In this document: one piece after another, positions 22,668-24,177 of the stretch
Layout of the letters: every line of letters starts with the position of its first letter
Position numbering within the stretch: the stretch's first letter is position 1
Origin: DAOUJI01 sp034422875
GTDB taxonomy: Bacteria; Chloroflexota; Dehalococcoidia; Lucifugimonadales; JAGWBF01
NCBI GenBank assembly: GCA_034422875.1
Contig: DAOUJI010000075.1
Span: 1-24,177, forward strand
Direction: 5' to 3'
Length of the DNA: 24,177 nt
Notes under the pieces: generated by a model
Seen by the model: only the letters and a program-made list of their open reading frames with translations
Told to the model about the DNA's origin: nothing
Databases searched by the model: none
Program-made: the position numbers and the translations under genes

Positions 22668-23903
22668 GTGCCTGAGATGACGGCGCCTCTTGAGGGACTC
22701 AAGGTTGTGGACATGTCCCAGGTCTTCTTTGGACCTGGGGCAGCCATGTTCCTGGGGGACCAGGGCGCCGACGTCATTAAAGTCGAACCTCTCACGGGCG
22801 ACGGAATGCGCTACAAGTACGCCTCGCCCTTCCTGCGTGGGTTGGGTCTAGGCAAGTGCTTCCTGGGACTGAACCGGAACAAGCGGAGCATTTCCGTTGA
22901 CGCCTCGACCGACACAGGCCGCGAGATAGTCCACAAGCTGGTGGAGGATGCCGACGTCTACATCATGAACATGCGGCCGGGGACTGAGGCGCGTTTGGGG
23001 TTGGACTACGAGACCTTGAGCCGCATTAATCCCCGGTTGGTATACGCCTCCATCAGCGGCTTTGGCAAGGAAGGCCCGGAGGCCCGCCTCCCGGCTTACG
23101 ACATTGTGATCCAGGCCCGGTCCGGAGTGATGTCCACCAACAAGCTGCCCGACGGCACGCCCATACCCTACGTGGTCATGTACGCCGACATATCCGGCTG
23201 CATGACCCTGTCCTACGCGATAATGGTGGCGTTATGGGAGCGGGAACGGACCGGCAAGGGCCAGAAGATAGACGCCTCCCTGCTGCACCAGGGCCTCGCC
23301 ATGCAGATGCAGCAGCTTGTGTGGGTGGAGAATGACGAATCGGCCATGGCCGGTGCATCGCCGTCTGCCATGTCCGGCAGCTACCGGTGTTCCGACGGCG
23401 GCTATCTGGCAATAGTCATTCAGGAGGAACGGCAATACCAGGCGCTATGCCAGGCCCTGGACCTCCCAGATGCCGCGACGGACCCCAGGTTTGGCACGTT
23501 TCAGTCCAGAATCGACAACGCAGCCGACCTGGGTGAGCTTATCGGCGGCGTTTTCGGAACCCGGCCCATGGACGAATGGCTCCCCAAGCTCAAGCAGGCG
23601 GGGGTCCCTGTGGAAGCGGTTGTGACCAGAGACCAGACACTCCGGGACGTTCAGGCGTTGGCCAACGGAATGTTCTGGGAGCAGGACCACCCTCACGTCG
23701 GCAAGGTCAAGATGGTCACGCCGCCCTTCAGCTTGTCGTCTCACCCTTCAGAGGAGAGGCCGTCCAGACCAGTTCCGCTGTTGGGGGAGCACACCGACGA
23801 AGTGATTGAATCGCTGGGCTACAGCTCCCAGGAGATTGCCCGGTTCCACGAAGCCGACGCTGTTCGGGGACCTCAGGTCTTGTCCAAAGCTGTGCCTACG
23901 TAA
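22668..23903 (+). CDS. Family III CoA-transferase (CaiB/BaiF type)
   Basis: This 411-residue protein has the standard length and domain order of the family. It opens PLEGLKVVDMSQVFFGPGAAMFLGDQGADVIKVEP. Blocks for CoA binding are LNRNKRSISVD (about residues 65-75), NMRPGTEARLGLDYE and ASISGFGKEGP. The catalytic Asp lies in YADISGCM (Asp174). The later modules WERERTGKGQKIDASLLHQGLA and the small-domain strand SDGGYLAIVIQ are in their normal place, in contrast to the longer family member at 12222. The GTG at 22668 has AGGAAGGA (22653-22660) seven bases upstream. It probably shares a transcript with the dehydrogenase, where it could activate or recycle the CoA ester of the pathway product. The acyl donor and acceptor are unknown. 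Confidence 0.92.
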   Translation: MPEMTAPLEGLKVVDMSQVFFGPGAAMFLGDQGADVIKVEPLTGDGMRYKYASPFLRGLGLGKCFLGLNRNKRSISVDASTDTGREIVHKLVEDADVYIMNMRPGTEARLGLDYETLSRINPRLVYASISGFGKEGPEARLPAYDIVIQARSGVMSTNKLPDGTPIPYVVMYADISGCMTLSYAIMVALWERERTGKGQKIDASLLHQGLAMQMQQLVWVENDESAMAGASPSAMSGSYRCSDGGYLAIVIQEERQYQALCQALDLPDAATDPRFGTFQSRIDNAADLGELIGGVFGTRPMDEWLPKLKQAGVPVEAVVTRDQTLRDVQALANGMFWEQDHPHVGKVKMVTPPFSLSSHPSEERPSRPVPLLGEHTDEVIESLGYSSQEIARFHEADAVRGPQVLSKAVPT

Positions 23904-23958
23904 GTCTCCGTTAACCGAGTCTCAGACAGCCGCTCGTAGAAAGCCTTGGCCTTGTCTC

Positions 23959-24177
23959 TTACTCCGGGTCCGTCCCGTTCTCGGAGGGACGCCTTAGAAT
24001 CAAGTTGCGCAGGTCTTCATACTGGCTGTCCATCTTTTTGTGCAGGTCTTGATACTGGGTGTCCATCTTCTGCTCCAAGGCGTCGAACCTTCTGTCTATC
24101 TGCTCTAACCTCCGGTCTACCCCTTGGAACCTGTCGTCCACCCCCTGGAACCGTCTGTCTATTTCCTCAAACTGTCT
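23959..24177 (-). CDS. Heptad-repeat coiled-coil protein, C-terminal part (5' end outside window)
   Basis: The minus-strand frame is open from the window edge to a TAG at 23961-23959 and gives at least 72 residues. A possible GTG start at 24141 exists, but the repeat pattern continues upstream of it, so the gene very likely begins outside. The sequence is a run of seven-residue units of the type R-R-F/L-x-x-V/I-D: QFEEID, RRFQGVD, DRFQGVD, RRLEQID, RRFDALE. Two longer units, KMDTQYQDL and KMDSQYEDL, follow, then a short LRNLILRR tail. Hydrophobic a/d positions indicate a long coiled coil. There is no membrane segment in the visible part. Similar low-complexity heptad proteins occur widely with unclear roles, and no function is assigned. 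Confidence 0.7.
   Translation of the reverse strand, partial: RQFEEIDRRFQGVDDRFQGVDRRLEQIDRRFDALEQKMDTQYQDLHKKMDSQYEDLRNLILRRPSENGTDPE

Noticed and set aside
22717..22739. Inverted repeat CCCAGGTC-N7-GACCTGGG near the start of the second CoA-transferase
   Set aside because: It lies in codons for the conserved SQVFFGPG segment, so coding constraint explains it. A regulatory hairpin is possible but unsupported.

Overview
The window looks like one contig of a moderately GC-rich bacterium, most plausibly a member of the Chloroflexota (SAR202 or Dehalococcoidia-like). This placement is an inference. It rests on the Pro/Thr-rich spacer after the lipobox of the zinc-binding lipoprotein, frequent GTG/TTG starts, and a gene mix rich in family III CoA-transferases, molybdenum hydroxylases, SCP-x-type thiolases and a Lin0512-type protein. 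No rRNA, tRNA, CRISPR array, transposase or phage gene was found, and no gap between genes exceeds 300 bases.

Layout. (i) 2-4522, plus strand: the 3' end of a CoxL/XdhA-type molybdopterin subunit, a CoxM-type FAD subunit, an embedded PD-(D/E)XK nuclease-like gene, a CoxD-like MoxR AAA+ ATPase and a CoxE-like VWA protein. (ii) 4540-8100, minus strand: a zinc uptake system in transcription order Fur/Zur-type repressor, ZnuA lipoprotein, ZnuC ATPase and ZnuB permease. A sigma70-like promoter with an overlapping dyad precedes znuA. (iii) 8354-12106, plus strand: a BtuF/TroA-fold binding protein without a signal peptide, then an ABC-2 exporter of two permeases and one ATPase. (iv) 12222-14577, plus strand: a family III CoA-transferase with a rearranged domain order, followed by an ACP-PlsC fusion. 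(v) 14611-15282: a FitA/VapB-VapC toxin-antitoxin pair preceded by a tandem 20-bp repeat. (vi) 15307-17580: a Lin0512 protein (minus), a nitroreductase and an FMN-dependent alpha-hydroxy-acid oxidase (both plus). (vii) 17725-21317, minus strand: an SCP-x-like thiolase, an alpha/beta hydrolase with Thr at the nucleophile position, and a myo-inositol-1-phosphate synthase fused to an N-terminal helix-turn-helix. (viii) 21531-23903, plus strand: a zinc-dependent dehydrogenase and a family III CoA-transferase. (ix) The window ends in a minus-strand heptad-repeat coiled-coil gene that runs off the edge.

How the genes work together. Block (i) would make and mature a Mo/FAD/FeS hydroxylase of the CO-dehydrogenase/xanthine-dehydrogenase family, with CoxD and CoxE as maturation factors. 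Block (ii) is a zinc-responsive uptake regulon. Blocks (iv), (vii) and (viii) suggest acyl-CoA, lipid and inositol metabolism. The most unusual items are the HTH-inositol-phosphate-synthase fusion with a perfect dyad next to its start codon, the nuclease-like gene inside the cox cluster, the duplicated helical hairpins inside the ZnuA metal loop, and the tandem repeat and palindrome that overlap the antitoxin start codon.
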